From contig CANHCU010000024.1 of the NCBI GenBank assembly GCA_947459185.1, positions 1 through 37,954 on the forward strand: a DNA stretch of 37,954 bases, in the 5' to 3' direction. Below, piece after piece: positions 25,905-35,051 of this stretch (positions within the stretch are counted from its first letter, which is position 1; every line of letters begins with the position of its first letter). The translations under genes were made by a program, and so were the position numbers. Below the pieces are notes generated by a model. It had not been told where the DNA came from and made no database searches. It saw only the letters and a list, made by a program, of their open reading frames with translations. Source of the stretch: Planctomycetaceae bacterium (GTDB lineage: Bacteria; Planctomycetota; Planctomycetia; Pirellulales; UBA1268).

Positions 25905-28466
25905 TCAGAAGATCCCCAGGGCTTCGAGGCTGTATCGCACCACGAGGCCGGCCACCACCACGCTCACCATGCTCATCAGTTTGACGAGAATGTTGAGGCT
26001 CGGGCCGCTCGTGTCCTTGAAGGGATCGCCCACGGTGTCGCCCACCACGGCCGCCTTGTGGGCGTCGCTTCCCTTGCCACCGTGCACACCCGACTCGATG
26101 TGTTTCTTGGCGTTGTCCCAGGCGCCGCCCGCGTTGGCCATAAAGACGGCCACGCAGAAGCCGGTCGTCAGGCCGCCCACGAGCAGGCCCATCACGCCGC
26201 CCACGCCGAGCAAGAGGCCCGTGACCACGGGCACTGCGAGCGCGAGCACCGACGGCAGGATCATCTCCCGCTGCGCCGCCTTCGTGCTGATCTCGACGGG
26301 CGTGGCGTAGTCGGGGGTATCGGTGCCCTCCATGATGCCCGGCTTCTCACGGAACTGCCGCCGCACCTCCTCCACCATGCCCTTCGCGGCGCGGCCCACG
26401 GCCTTCATCGTCAGGGCACAGAAGACGAACGTGCTCATGGCGCCGGCGAACAGGCCGACGAGCACCTTCGGATTCATCAGGGTCACGTCGTAGAACCGCA
26501 TGTAGTCGGCCATGTAGGCCTTCTTTGTACTCACGATTCGGTTGGATTTTTCGAGTTCGTCCATGAAAGCGGGCGTGGCACCGTCCATCGGCGTCAGGGC
26601 GGGCAGCTTGCCGAAGTCAGGAATCGCCCGATTGTCGAGCACCATCCAGGTGGTGTTGGCGTCGGGACTTTCCCCGACCTTGATCGCCAGCCCATCTGCC
26701 AACTTCACCCAGTCGCCAGATTTCAAGTCCACGTTCTTGCCAGCCACCGTCACGCTCTGCACGTTGGCACGCTTGTCGAAAGAGACGGCGGAGTGGCCCC
26801 AGCGATCGAAGCCGATCCGGACCTCCTCGACGTAGGCGGCCAGCAGCGCAAGCGCCGTGAGCGCGGCGGAACCGATTGCAAAACCCTTGCCAGTAGCGGC
26901 AGTCGTATTGCCCAGAGCGTCGAGGGCATCGGTTCGCTCGCGGACGATCGCAGGCAGGCCGGCCATCTGGGCGTTGCCACCGGCGTTGTCGGCGATCGGC
27001 CCGTAGGCGTCGGTCGCCAGCGTGATGCCGAGCGTGGAGAGCATGCCGACAGCGGCGATGCCCACGCCGTAGAGGCCCAGTGCAAACGCGGATGGATCCT
27101 TGAAGCTGAAGCCGTTGGCAAACCCAAAGGCCAGCAGCGTGGCGACACCGGTGATCAGCACCGGCGCCCATGTGCTGAGCATGCCCTCGGCGATGCCGCC
27201 GATGATGATAGTGGCGGGGCCGGTCAACGCCTGATCAGCGAGTTCCTTGGTCGGCGTATATTCGTTGCTGGTCGAGTATTCGGTCCACTTGCCGATCAGC
27301 CAGCCGGCCACGAGGCCCACGATCACCGCGACGGCGATCCCAAGGTGCCGGAAGCCGCCCATGATCATGAAGGTGACCACGAACGACGCGACCACGATCG
27401 CTGCCGTCGAAAAATTGATCCCCTTGGCCAGAGCCGCGAGCAGCGACTTCTGCGAGGAATCCTCCTGCGTCTGGACCTGGAAGATGCCCCAGATGGAGAG
27501 CAGCGTGCCCACCGCGGCGATTGCCATGGGCAGGAAGATCGCCGCCATCTGCATTGAGTAGTTTCCTGGAAACGCCGCCACTCCGAGGGCCGAGGTGGCG
27601 AGAATGCTGCCGCAGAAGCTCTCGTAGAGGTCGGCGCCCATGCCGGCAACGTCGCCGACGTTATCGCCCACATTGTCGGCGATCGTGGCCGGATTCCGCG
27701 CATCATCCTCCGGAATGCCGTGCTCCACCTTCCCCACGAGATCGGCCCCCACGTCGGCAGCCTTCGTGAAGATGCCGCCGCCCACGCGGGCAAAGAGAGC
27801 CTGCGTGCTGGCGCCCATGCCGAAGCAGAGCATCGTGACGGTGATTTCCTCGAGCGAGAGCGGCTTGCCGAAGAGCGGCACAATCCAATAGAGGATGAAG
27901 AACCAGAGCATGATGTCGAGCAGCCCGAGGCCGACGACGGTGAGCCCCATCACGGCACCGGAGCGAAACGCCACCTGGAGCCCCTCATTGAGCGACCGCT
28001 CGGCGCCGGCAGCCGTCCGGTTGCTTGCGAGCGTCGCCGTCTTCATGCCGAACCACCCGGCGAGGCCAGAGAAAAACCCGCCGGACAGAAATGCCAACGG
28101 AACCCAGCCGCTCTGCACGCCGAGGCCGAACGACATCCAGAGGAGCAGCAGGCAGACGGCGCCAAACACCCAGTACAACACCCGCCGTTGCTGCTTGAGA
28201 TACGCATCGGCGCCGGTCTGTACGTAACCGGCGATCCGAATCATGTCGGGTGTGCCAGCGGGCTGGGACTCCATCCACTGGAAGAACTGCCACGCCTGGT
28301 AGAGGGCCAGCGAGGAACCGGCAACGGCCAGCAACCACCAGAACCCGAAGAACACATTCGTCCAGCCCGTGGGACCAGCCTCAGGGTTGGTCGCGGCCGC
28401 ACCACAGCCGGCGAAAGAGAGCAGGATCGCCGCCACGGCGACGAGGGAAGCGAAAGAACGTTTCAC
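25905..28466 (-). CDS. hppA: Membrane pyrophosphatase, K+-dependent type, with unusual N-terminus and insert
   Basis: Polytopic enzyme that couples pyrophosphate hydrolysis to ion export (H+, possibly Na+). Signature segments are intact: DVGADLVGKVEHGIPEDDAR from Asp238, NPATIADNVGDNVGDVAGMG, ADLYESFCGSI, TDAYGPIADNAGGNAQMA and the late DAHKAAVVGDTVGDPFKDTS. Ala523 in GNTTAATGKG, where K+-independent enzymes have Lys, marks the K+-dependent class. Two oddities: the N-terminus (MKRSFASLVAVAAILLSFAG then Cys21) looks like a lipoprotein signal, and about 110 mostly hydrophilic residues (roughly 548-659) are inserted between two membrane helices. This makes 853 residues, versus the usual 650-770. 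GTG 28466 is the most likely start, with GGAG rather far upstream. It is 94 nt downstream of ugd on the same strand. Confidence 0.94.
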   Translation of the reverse strand: MKRSFASLVAVAAILLSFAGCGAAATNPEAGPTGWTNVFFGFWWLLAVAGSSLALYQAWQFFQWMESQPAGTPDMIRIAGYVQTGADAYLKQQRRVLYWVFGAVCLLLLWMSFGLGVQSGWVPLAFLSGGFFSGLAGWFGMKTATLASNRTAAGAERSLNEGLQVAFRSGAVMGLTVVGLGLLDIMLWFFILYWIVPLFGKPLSLEEITVTMLCFGMGASTQALFARVGGGIFTKAADVGADLVGKVEHGIPEDDARNPATIADNVGDNVGDVAGMGADLYESFCGSILATSALGVAAFPGNYSMQMAAIFLPMAIAAVGTLLSIWGIFQVQTQEDSSQKSLLAALAKGINFSTAAIVVASFVVTFMIMGGFRHLGIAVAVIVGLVAGWLIGKWTEYSTSNEYTPTKELADQALTGPATIIIGGIAEGMLSTWAPVLITGVATLLAFGFANGFSFKDPSAFALGLYGVGIAAVGMLSTLGITLATDAYGPIADNAGGNAQMAGLPAIVRERTDALDALGNTTAATGKGFAIGSAALTALALLAAYVEEVRIGFDRWGHSAVSFDKRANVQSVTVAGKNVDLKSGDWVKLADGLAIKVGESPDANTTWMVLDNRAIPDFGKLPALTPMDGATPAFMDELEKSNRIVSTKKAYMADYMRFYDVTLMNPKVLVGLFAGAMSTFVFCALTMKAVGRAAKGMVEEVRRQFREKPGIMEGTDTPDYATPVEISTKAAQREMILPSVLALAVPVVTGLLLGVGGVMGLLVGGLTTGFCVAVFMANAGGAWDNAKKHIESGVHGGKGSDAHKAAVVGDTVGDPFKDTSGPSLNILVKLMSMVSVVVAGLVVRYSLEALGIF

Positions 28467-28560
28467 GGTGCGGAAAAGCTCCACGGGAATGCGTTGCGAG
28501 ACAGGGCCCCTGTTGGACCGGTGGACTGTAGTCGCCCGTAATTCCCCGGTCAAACGCCGC

Positions 28561-29871
28561 TCACCCAGCGGCTTCTCTGCCGATCGAGTGATAGACGAAG
28601 CCGCGCGACCGCATCTCCGCGGGCAGGTAGAGATTCCGGCCGTCGAAGATCGTCGGGGAACGCAGCCGGCGGGCCATCTCGTCGAAGTCGGGGTGACGAA
28701 AATCACCCCACTCGGTGACGATGGCGAGGCAATCGGCATCGTCGAGCGCCTCCATGGCACCGGCGGCGTAGGTGAGGCGGTCGCCATGGATGGCCCTCAC
28801 ATGCGGCATCGCCTCCGGGTCGTAGACGGTGACCTGCGCACCGCCGGCGAGCAACTGTTCGAGGAGATCGAGCGAGGGAGCATCGCGGACATCGTCAGTC
28901 CGCGGCTTGAAGGCCAGCCCCCACACGGCAATCCGTTGGCCCGCGAGCTGCCCGCCAAAGTGGGCAACGATCTTTTCACCGAGCACCTGCTTCTGGGCGA
29001 GATTCGTCTCGTGCACGGCCGTGAGGATCCGGTGCGCCACACCCTTGTCGCGGGCCATCGCGGCGAGGGCCTGCACGTCTTTGGGGAAGCAGCTGCCGCC
29101 GTAGCCCACGCCCGGAAACAGAAACGCGAAGCCGATCCGCTTGTCGTGCCCGATCCCGCGGCGGACGTCGTCGATGTCGGCCTCCATCCGCTCGCAGAGG
29201 TTGGCCACCTCGTTGATGAAGCTGATCTTCGTGGCCAAGAGCGAGTTGGCGACGTACTTCGTCATCTCGGAACTCTCCGGCGACATGACGAGAAACGGAT
29301 GCTCGGTCCGCAGGAACGGCTTGTAGAGGCTCCGGAGGATCTCTCCCACCGCGGCGGAGCGGACACCGACGACCACGCGATCGGGTTTCTGAAAATCCTC
29401 GATGGCGGCCCCTTCCTTGAGAAACTCCGGATTGCTCGCCACCCGGCAGTCCCGGCCGGTGCGTTCCTTGAGCCGCGCCTCGATGCCGGCGCAGGAGCCC
29501 ACAGGCACGGTGCTCTTGGTCACCACGACGGCCTCCGGATCGAGGTGCGGGGCGATTGAATCGACCACCTTCCAGAGGCTTGAAAGGTCGGCAGAGCCAT
29601 CGGCGGACGGCGGCGTGCCCACTGCCAGAAAGATGACCTGGGCCGCTTGGATCGCCGCAGCCGTGTCGGTCGTGAACAGCAGTCGCCCCGCCTTTGCGTT
29701 GCGGATCACCAGTTCCTCAAGGCCGGGCTCGTAGATGGGGATCTCGCCGCGATTGAGCCGCGCGATCTTCTCGGCATTGATGTCGAGGCATGTCACCGTG
29801 TTGCCGCTATTGGCGAAACAGGTGCCACTCACGAGCCCAACGTAACCGGTGCCGACGACTGCGATCCGCAT
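28561..29871 (-). CDS. ugd: UDP-glucose 6-dehydrogenase
   Basis: Oxidises UDP-glucose to UDP-glucuronate with two NAD+, supplying acidic sugars for polysaccharides or lipid modification. 436 residues. N-terminal Rossmann motif [20 protein letters not shown], then [18 protein letters not shown]-like [38 protein letters not shown], catalytic Cys261 in [16 protein letters not shown], and the C-terminal [19 protein letters not shown] 29871 has AGGA 8 nt upstream. GDP-mannose dehydrogenases share this fold, but FLKEG and the overall pattern favour the UDP-glucose enzyme. It probably co-transcribes with hppA downstream; the pairing has no obvious metabolic logic apart from UDP-sugar synthesis releasing pyrophosphate. 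Confidence 0.94.
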   Translation of the reverse strand: MRIAVVGTGYVGLVSGTCFANSGNTVTCLDINAEKIARLNRGEIPIYEPGLEELVIRNAKAGRLLFTTDTAAAIQAAQVIFLAVGTPPSADGSADLSSLWKVVDSIAPHLDPEAVVVTKSTVPVGSCAGIEARLKERTGRDCRVASNPEFLKEGAAIEDFQKPDRVVVGVRSAAVGEILRSLYKPFLRTEHPFLVMSPESSEMTKYVANSLLATKISFINEVANLCERMEADIDDVRRGIGHDKRIGFAFLFPGVGYGGSCFPKDVQALAAMARDKGVAHRILTAVHETNLAQKQVLGEKIVAHFGGQLAGQRIAVWGLAFKPRTDDVRDAPSLDLLEQLLAGGAQVTVYDPEAMPHVRAIHGDRLTYAAGAMEALDDADCLAIVTEWGDFRHPDFDEMARRLRSPTIFDGRNLYLPAEMRSRGFVYHSIGREAAG

Positions 29872-29940
29872 GCGAAGCGTTCCTTAGAAAGAAGACAAGG
29901 CTGGGGGTGACTTCGAAACCGAATCTACTCTACCTTCGAA

Positions 29941-30026
29941 AAAAGGGCCGCTTTTGCCGCGTAAAAGCTGCCGGGATGGCAGCGCCCGGCGTAACACAGT
30001 CCCCCGGCTCCCGCCGGGGGCTTTTA
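29941..30026 (+). ncRNA. Candidate structured RNA with terminator hairpin
   Basis: On the plus strand, four hairpins can form in 80 nt: GCTTTT (29950-29955) with AAAAGC (29963-29968); GCTGCC (29967-29972) with GGCAGC (29978-29983); GCCGGG (29970-29975) with CCCGGC (29985-29990), which competes with the second; and the strong 30001-30020 stem followed by T's. Both flanking genes are on the minus strand, so none of this is the trailer of a known plus-strand gene. I do not recognise an Rfam family. Confidence 0.35.
30001..30026 (+). terminator. Intrinsic terminator-like hairpin on the plus strand
   Basis: CCCCCGGC, loop TCCC, GCCGGGGG, then CTTTTAT. The T-run follows only on the plus strand; read on the minus strand the hairpin is preceded by AAAAG and followed by ACTGTG. 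It therefore does not serve gyrA, which ends at 30224 on the minus strand. Confidence 0.6.
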
Positions 30027-30047
30027 TGGAATCCGATGCGTCCGTGA

Positions 30048-30185
30048 GGGGCTGCCCATGCCCCGGAGCCGGCGTTGCTGACCAGCGCAGGCAGGATGCC
30101 GGAGCGCAGTCAGCATCGAGTGAGCGAAGGACAGGATGTCCGTAGCGAACGTCCGGCGACGGGGCATGGGCAGCCCCGAACCGTC
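30048..30185 (-). repeat. Dispersed palindromic repeat, copy B (paired arms)
   Basis: The core 30149-30185, read on the minus strand, is identical over 37 bp to copy C at 37908-37944. In addition, GGGGCTGCCCATGCCCC (30048-30064) is a perfect 17-bp inverted match to 30161-30177, 96 nt away. The enclosed bases contain two similar segments (AGGATGCCGGAGCGCAGTC and AGGATGTCCGTAGCGAACG). No protein-coding gene is evident in the 352-nt gap 29872-30223. Confidence 0.85.
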
Positions 30186-30223
30186 AGCAGCACGCCGCTT
30201 CGAACGAAAGTCGAAGAGGACAT

Positions 30224-33031
30224 TCAGGACACTGGCGGCTCGCCGGCGACCGGCTCGGTCGTCTCTTCGGCCTCGCCCGGGGGCACCGGCACGACGGCGG
30301 CCAGCGCGTCGCTCTCGTCGAGCCGCATGATCCGCACGCCCTGAGTGTTCCGCCCGATCGCCTTGATCTCGCGGACGTTCACCCGCTGGATCTTGCCCCG
30401 CGCCGTCATCATCAGCACCTGGTCCTCGTCCTTGACCGAGACGACCGAAACAACCTGGCCGTTGCGGGCCGTCGTCTTGATGTCGCGGATGCCCTTGCCA
30501 CCACGGTGCTGTGTGCGATACCGCATGCCGCTCGACTCGCCATCGCCCTCCGCTTCGTCTGCTGAGGCCTCCACCGGCTCTGCCTCGGAAGCCTCTCCCT
30601 CCTCGCCGGGCACCGGTCCGGCGATCGGCGTACCAGCTCCAAACGGCGTCCGCTTGCCATACCCCTGCTCGCAGACCGTGAGCAGCGTGGCATCAGGATC
30701 GGCCACCACCATGCCCACGAGCCGGTCACCGGCGCCGAGTTTGATGCCACGGACACCGCTCGTGTCGCGGCCCATCGGGCGGGCATCCGACTCCGGAAAG
30801 CGGATCGCCATTCCCTTGGCGGTGGCGAGCACCAGTTCGTCGCCGGGCTTGGTGATCACGGCATCGACCAGTTCATCACCCTCGCGGAGCTTGACGGCAA
30901 TCAGCCCCTTGGTGCGGCGCCGGCGATACTCCTCGAGCGCCGTCTTCTTCACCACGCCGCTGCGGGTGGCGAGCATGAGGTATTGATTGGGATCGTCGAA
31001 GCCCGACACGGCCCGGCACTCGGCGACCTTTTCGCCAGCCTCGAACTCGAGCAGGTTGACCAGAGCCCGCCCCTTCGCATCGCGGGCCAGTTCCGGCAGT
31101 TCGAAGACCCGCAGGGAGAAGACCTTGCCGTGCGTGGTGAAGACGAGCAGCCAGTCGTGGGTGCTGGCCACGAAGAGGTGCTCGATTGGATCCTCCTCGT
31201 CGGATCGCGCGCCCGTGAGCCCCTTGCCACCGCGACGCTGCGCCCGGTAGACGTCGGCGGGGGTCCGCTTCACGTAGCCGGCCCGACTGATCGTCACCAC
31301 CATCGTGGCCTCGGTGATCAACTCCGCCATGTCGCGGATGTCGCCGGCCTCGCCGCTGATCTCCGTGCGTCTGTCGTCTGCGTGCTTGCGTTCGAGTTCC
31401 AACAGATCTTCGCGGATCAATGCCTTGATGTTGGCTTCGCTGGAGAGGAGCCGCCTGAACTCGCCGATCTTCTCCAGGAGTTCGCGATGTTCACCGCCCA
31501 ACTTCTCCTGCTCGAGATTCACCAACTGACCGAGCGTGAGCCTGAGGATGGCGTCGGCCTGCACCGGCGAGAGGCCGTATGTCTCCGCCGCTCCCCGCTC
31601 CTCCTGCATGACCGCAAAGCCCTCGGCACCGAGTGCCCGCTCCAGCAGTGCCGCCGGCGTCTGGATCTGCACCAGTCGCTCTTTCGCCTCGGCCTGTGAC
31701 TTCGAACTGCGGATGATCTTGATCACCTCGTCGATGTTCGCCAGCGCCACGAGCAGGCCTTCGACGGTGTGCTTGCGGCTGCGGGCTCGGGCGAGCAGGT
31801 GCTGGGTGCGGCGGCGGAGCACCGCGGTGCGATGACGGAGAAATTCCTCCAGCATGCTCTTGAACGACAGGATTCGGGGCTTCCCATCGACGAGCGCGAG
31901 GAAGATCAGCGAAAACGACGTCTGCAGCGGCGAGAACTGATAGAGCTGGTTGAGCACCACGTCGGGATCGGCGTCCCGCTTGAGCTCGAGGATCAGCCGC
32001 ACCGGCTCATTGAGATCGCTCTCGTTGCGGATCGCGGAAATGCCCTTGATGCGGTCCTCGTTGACCAGCTCCGCGATCTTTTCTTCGATGGCGTCACGGG
32101 TCTGCTGGTAAGGAATCTCGGTGACGACGATTCGGCTACGGTTCTTGCCGAACTCCTCGACGTGCGCCCGGGCGCGAAGCGTGATCGTGCTGCGGCCAGT
32201 GAAATACCCGCGGGCCAGCGACTCGCGGCCCATCACGATGCCGCCGGTCGGAAAGTCGGGTCCTGGGCAGATCTGGAGAATCTCGGCCATCGAGGTGCCC
32301 GGCGCGTCGATCAGCTTGACGAGCGCGCGGCAGACCTCGCCGAGGTTGTGCGGCGGAATGCTCGTCGCCATGCCCACGGCGATGCCGCCGGCGCCATTGA
32401 CCACGAGGTTGGGAAAGCGGCTCGGCAGCACCACCGGCTCAGTGTTGCGCTCGTCGTAGGTGGGCACGAAGTCCACCGTGTCGAGTTCGATGTCGTCGAG
32501 CATCATCGCCGCGATCGGCGAGAGCCGGGCCTCCGTGTATCGCATGGCTGCGGCAGGCAGGCCGGCGATCGAGCCGAAGTTGCCCTGCTTGTCTACGAGC
32601 ACATGCCGCATGTTCCATTCCTGGGCCATGCGAACGAGCGTGGGATAAATCACGCTCTCGCCGTGGGGATGGTAGTTGCCGCTGGTGTCGCCAGAGATTT
32701 TGGCACACTTCACGCGGGAGGCGCCTGGCGAGAGGTTCAAGTCGTTCATGGCGACGAGAATCCGCCGCTGAGACGGCTTGAGCCCGTCGCGCACGTCGGG
32801 CAGAGCCCGCGAGACGATCACGCTCATCGCATAGGTCAGGTAGCTGTCCTTGAGCTCCTGCTCGATCGGCTGTTCGACGAGCCGCCCCCCCGCATTGTCC
32901 CGGAGCCCGCCGGCCTGATCCCGATGATCGCCAGCGTGGGACGCTCCGCCGTCATTCTGGGGTGGCACCCCTGCCTCGGAACCGCCAGCATCGCCTTCGG
33001 GGGATCCAATGTCGTCTGCGTCGTCTGCCAA
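30224..33031 (-). CDS. gyrA: DNA gyrase subunit A
   Basis: Cuts and rejoins DNA in the type II topoisomerase that introduces negative supercoils. Conserved N-terminal [20 protein letters not shown] leads to the winged-helix region and the catalytic tyrosine Tyr165 in [11 protein letters not shown]. The GyrA box QRRGGKG, required for supercoiling, is present, so this is gyrase and not ParC; a second RGGKG occurs near the C-terminus. About 50 extra residues, Asp/Gly-rich, precede the usual start. I favour TTG 33031 (GGGAG 8 nt upstream) over GTG 33067, which has none. An acidic 40-residue insert lies in the C-terminal beta-pinwheel ([20 protein letters not shown]). The residue equivalent to E. 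coli Asp87 is Pro130. Confidence 0.97.
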   Translation of the reverse strand: MADDADDIGSPEGDAGGSEAGVPPQNDGGASHAGDHRDQAGGLRDNAGGRLVEQPIEQELKDSYLTYAMSVIVSRALPDVRDGLKPSQRRILVAMNDLNLSPGASRVKCAKISGDTSGNYHPHGESVIYPTLVRMAQEWNMRHVLVDKQGNFGSIAGLPAAAMRYTEARLSPIAAMMLDDIELDTVDFVPTYDERNTEPVVLPSRFPNLVVNGAGGIAVGMATSIPPHNLGEVCRALVKLIDAPGTSMAEILQICPGPDFPTGGIVMGRESLARGYFTGRSTITLRARAHVEEFGKNRSRIVVTEIPYQQTRDAIEEKIAELVNEDRIKGISAIRNESDLNEPVRLILELKRDADPDVVLNQLYQFSPLQTSFSLIFLALVDGKPRILSFKSMLEEFLRHRTAVLRRRTQHLLARARSRKHTVEGLLVALANIDEVIKIIRSSKSQAEAKERLVQIQTPAALLERALGAEGFAVMQEERGAAETYGLSPVQADAILRLTLGQLVNLEQEKLGGEHRELLEKIGEFRRLLSSEANIKALIREDLLELERKHADDRRTEISGEAGDIRDMAELITEATMVVTISRAGYVKRTPADVYRAQRRGGKGLTGARSDEEDPIEHLFVASTHDWLLVFTTHGKVFSLRVFELPELARDAKGRALVNLLEFEAGEKVAECRAVSGFDDPNQYLMLATRSGVVKKTALEEYRRRRTKGLIAVKLREGDELVDAVITKPGDELVLATAKGMAIRFPESDARPMGRDTSGVRGIKLGAGDRLVGMVVADPDATLLTVCEQGYGKRTPFGAGTPIAGPVPGEEGEASEAEPVEASADEAEGDGESSGMRYRTQHRGGKGIRDIKTTARNGQVVSVVSVKDEDQVLMMTARGKIQRVNVREIKAIGRNTQGVRIMRLDESDALAAVVPVPPGEAEETTEPVAGEPPVS

Positions 33032-33066
33032 GGGGGTTTCTCCCAGCGGAACCCCCGGGGTTTTCA

Positions 33067-33105
33067 CCGGTGGGAACGCTTGAACATACCCGTCCGGTGG
33101 GAACG
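33067..33105. repeat. Direct repeat in the gyrA/glycosyltransferase divergent region
   Basis: CCGGTGGGAACG occurs at 33067-33078 and 33094-33105, a 27-bp period. Two identical 12-mers at roughly two and a half helical turns, just upstream of gyrA, could be paired operators or chance. The rest of the short gap holds a likely plus-strand promoter. Confidence 0.55.
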
Positions 33106-33148
33106 GTCAACCGGCCTCAACCTGCGGAAAAACCGCGGGCCGGACGGC

Positions 33149-33177
33149 TTGACCCGCGTGTCTGCCCCCCCTACTCT
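33149..33177 (+). promoter_or_regulatory. Sigma-70-like promoter for the glycosyltransferase operon
   Basis: TTGACC (33149-33154), 17-nt spacer, TACTCT (33172-33177), 43 nt before the GTG start of the first glycosyltransferase gene. Confidence 0.45.
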
Positions 33178-33220
33178 CCCGCCCCGTTTTCACCGTTCTC
33201 ACATTCGAGGCCCTCCACCC

Positions 33221-34987
33221 GTGCCAGCAACGCGTTTTCACGGTTGGCTTGTAGCCGCCACGGCAGCGATCGTGCTGCTGGTGCGGCTGGGCGGCCCGGC
33301 CCTCTGGGACGACGATGAGCCCAAGAATGCCGCCTGCTCGCTGGCGATGCTCGACTCGCATGACTGGGTCGTGCCGACGTTCAACGGCCGTCTCCGCGTC
33401 GAAAAGCCGCCGCTGGTGAACTGGATCCAGGTTGCCGGATTCACCTTGTGCGGCCGCAACGAGACCGGGGCCCGCCTCGGCTCGGCCCTGCTGACCGTGG
33501 GCACCTGCCTGCTCACCTGGCTGATCGGCACAACGCTCCTGGGGCCGGCCGTCGGCCTGCTCGGCGGCCTGGCGATGGCCACCTGCGTGTGGACCGCCGT
33601 GGGTGGCCGCGCCGCCACCCCGGATGCACCGCTCCTGTTCTTCACGACGCTCGCTGCCTATCTCTTTGTGCGCGGTAGCGGCATCCGGGCCGGCGCCGGC
33701 GGGGGCGTCCCCACGCTCTCGCTGTGGCCTGCCGTCGGCATCGGATTCGCCTGCGGTGCCGCCACGCTCGCCAAGGGACCGATCGGACTGGTTCTGCCGC
33801 TGCTGACCTTCCTCGCCTTCACCGCCTGGCGCCGGCAATCATGCCGGGAGGTTGGCTGGATGGCAGCGATCAGCGGCATCAGGCCGTTCACGATCGTGCT
33901 GGTAGCTACGGTGGTTGCGGCCCCCTGGTACGCCTGGGTAACCCTCCGCACCGATGGCGAATGGCTCCGCGGATTCCTGTTCGTTCACAACATCGGTCGC
34001 TTCGCATCGACGATGGAAGGTCACTCCGGCTCAATCCTCTATTACCCGACCGTCGTGGCGGTCGGACTCTTTCCCTGGTCGATCGTGCTGGCCGCCATGC
34101 TCGCCCACGCCGCATGCATCCTTCGGGCACCCGCAGCCGACGGCCGCCGCGAACCGCTCCAGCTCCTTACCTGCTGGGTGGTCGTCTGGATCGGTGGCTT
34201 CTCCTGCGCCGGCACGAAGCTGCCCGGCTATGTCTGGCCGGCCTATCCCGCCCTGGCGATCGCGACCGGGCTGTTTCTCGCCAATTGGGCCAACGGCCGC
34301 GCCGTCTTTCCGTGGCCGCACCTCCCTGAGCGTTTCCGAAAACTCAGGCTATCGATCGCAGACGATGCCGACCCGTTGACCGGCCTGGTGATGCGGGTGG
34401 CCTGGTCAATCCTTGCAGCGACCGGTCTGGCGCTGGCCATCGGGCTGCCCATCGCGGCCCATCGGCTGGCCCCCGGCTGCGAGTGGCTGGGCGTGCTCGG
34501 CCTCATCCCGCTGGCGGCGGCCGGACTGGCATGGCGGAGCCAGTCGGCTGGCATGCGGCCAAGAGCGCTGGCCTTCCTCGCAATCGCTGCATGCCTCCTC
34601 GTCACGCTGATGGCTTCCGTCGCTGCCGAATCATTCAGCCGCGCGCAGGGGCCGCGGACGCTCGTCGCCACACTCGGTGAGCATGCGAGCGAGTGTGACT
34701 GGGCATGCCTCTGGAATGTGCCGCCCAGCCTCGTCTTTTACACCGGCGCCCAGATCAAAAAGCTCGACACCGCCGACGACGTCGCCGCCCACCTCAGGCG
34801 GCATCCCCGGTCTCGCGTCGTGATCGACAGCCGACAGGAATCGCTCGTCACAGCCTCGCTGCCGCCGGGCTGCGGCGTGCTGTCGCGCGTGCCCACACTC
34901 GCCGAGCACGACTTCCTGCTGCTCGGTCGCCTTCCGGTGCACGACACACAGCCGGAGCACGACACCCCGCTCGCATTTGCCGACTGA
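33221..34987 (+). CDS. GT39/ArnT-type membrane glycosyltransferase (first copy)
   Basis: 588-residue multi-span protein of the GT-C fold that transfers a sugar from a polyprenyl-phosphate carrier on the outer face of the membrane. Helix 1 (LVAATAAIVLLVRLGG) is followed by the acidic catalytic loop ALWDDDEPKNA and DWVVPTFNGRLRVEKPPLVN, typical of ArnT/PMT-like enzymes. Then come VGGRAATPDAPLLFF, ATLAKGPIGLVLPLLTF, LRTDGEWLRGFLFVHNIGRF, and the late FSCAGTKLPGYVWPAYPALA. After about 12 helices, a soluble C-terminal part (about 470-588) follows. GTG 33221 starts the protein just before helix 1, with GAGG 11 nt upstream. Divergent from gyrA. Acceptor (lipid A, protein or glycan) unknown. Confidence 0.88.
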   Translation: MPATRFHGWLVAATAAIVLLVRLGGPALWDDDEPKNAACSLAMLDSHDWVVPTFNGRLRVEKPPLVNWIQVAGFTLCGRNETGARLGSALLTVGTCLLTWLIGTTLLGPAVGLLGGLAMATCVWTAVGGRAATPDAPLLFFTTLAAYLFVRGSGIRAGAGGGVPTLSLWPAVGIGFACGAATLAKGPIGLVLPLLTFLAFTAWRRQSCREVGWMAAISGIRPFTIVLVATVVAAPWYAWVTLRTDGEWLRGFLFVHNIGRFASTMEGHSGSILYYPTVVAVGLFPWSIVLAAMLAHAACILRAPAADGRREPLQLLTCWVVVWIGGFSCAGTKLPGYVWPAYPALAIATGLFLANWANGRAVFPWPHLPERFRKLRLSIADDADPLTGLVMRVAWSILAATGLALAIGLPIAAHRLAPGCEWLGVLGLIPLAAAGLAWRSQSAGMRPRALAFLAIAACLLVTLMASVAAESFSRAQGPRTLVATLGEHASECDWACLWNVPPSLVFYTGAQIKKLDTADDVAAHLRRHPRSRVVIDSRQESLVTASLPPGCGVLSRVPTLAEHDFLLLGRLPVHDTQPEHDTPLAFAD

Positions 34988-35051
34988 TCCTTACCCAGCC
35001 CACGCCCAGCCCACGCCCATGCCTTCCGAGGCCGTTTTCCCGGAGCCATCC

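Noticed and set aside
25863-27557. Long plus-strand frame over hppA
   Set aside because: Antisense to conserved pyrophosphatase motifs; His/Arg/Ala-rich with no domain.
30026-30145. Small peptide gene (MESDASVRGC...) after the plus-strand terminator
   Set aside because: It lies inside the dispersed repeat, has no ribosome site and starts within the terminator's T-run.
31769-33220. Upstream extension of the first GT39 protein across gyrA
   Set aside because: Open frame only; it is antisense to the conserved gyrA core, and the transferase's first helix starts just after 33221.
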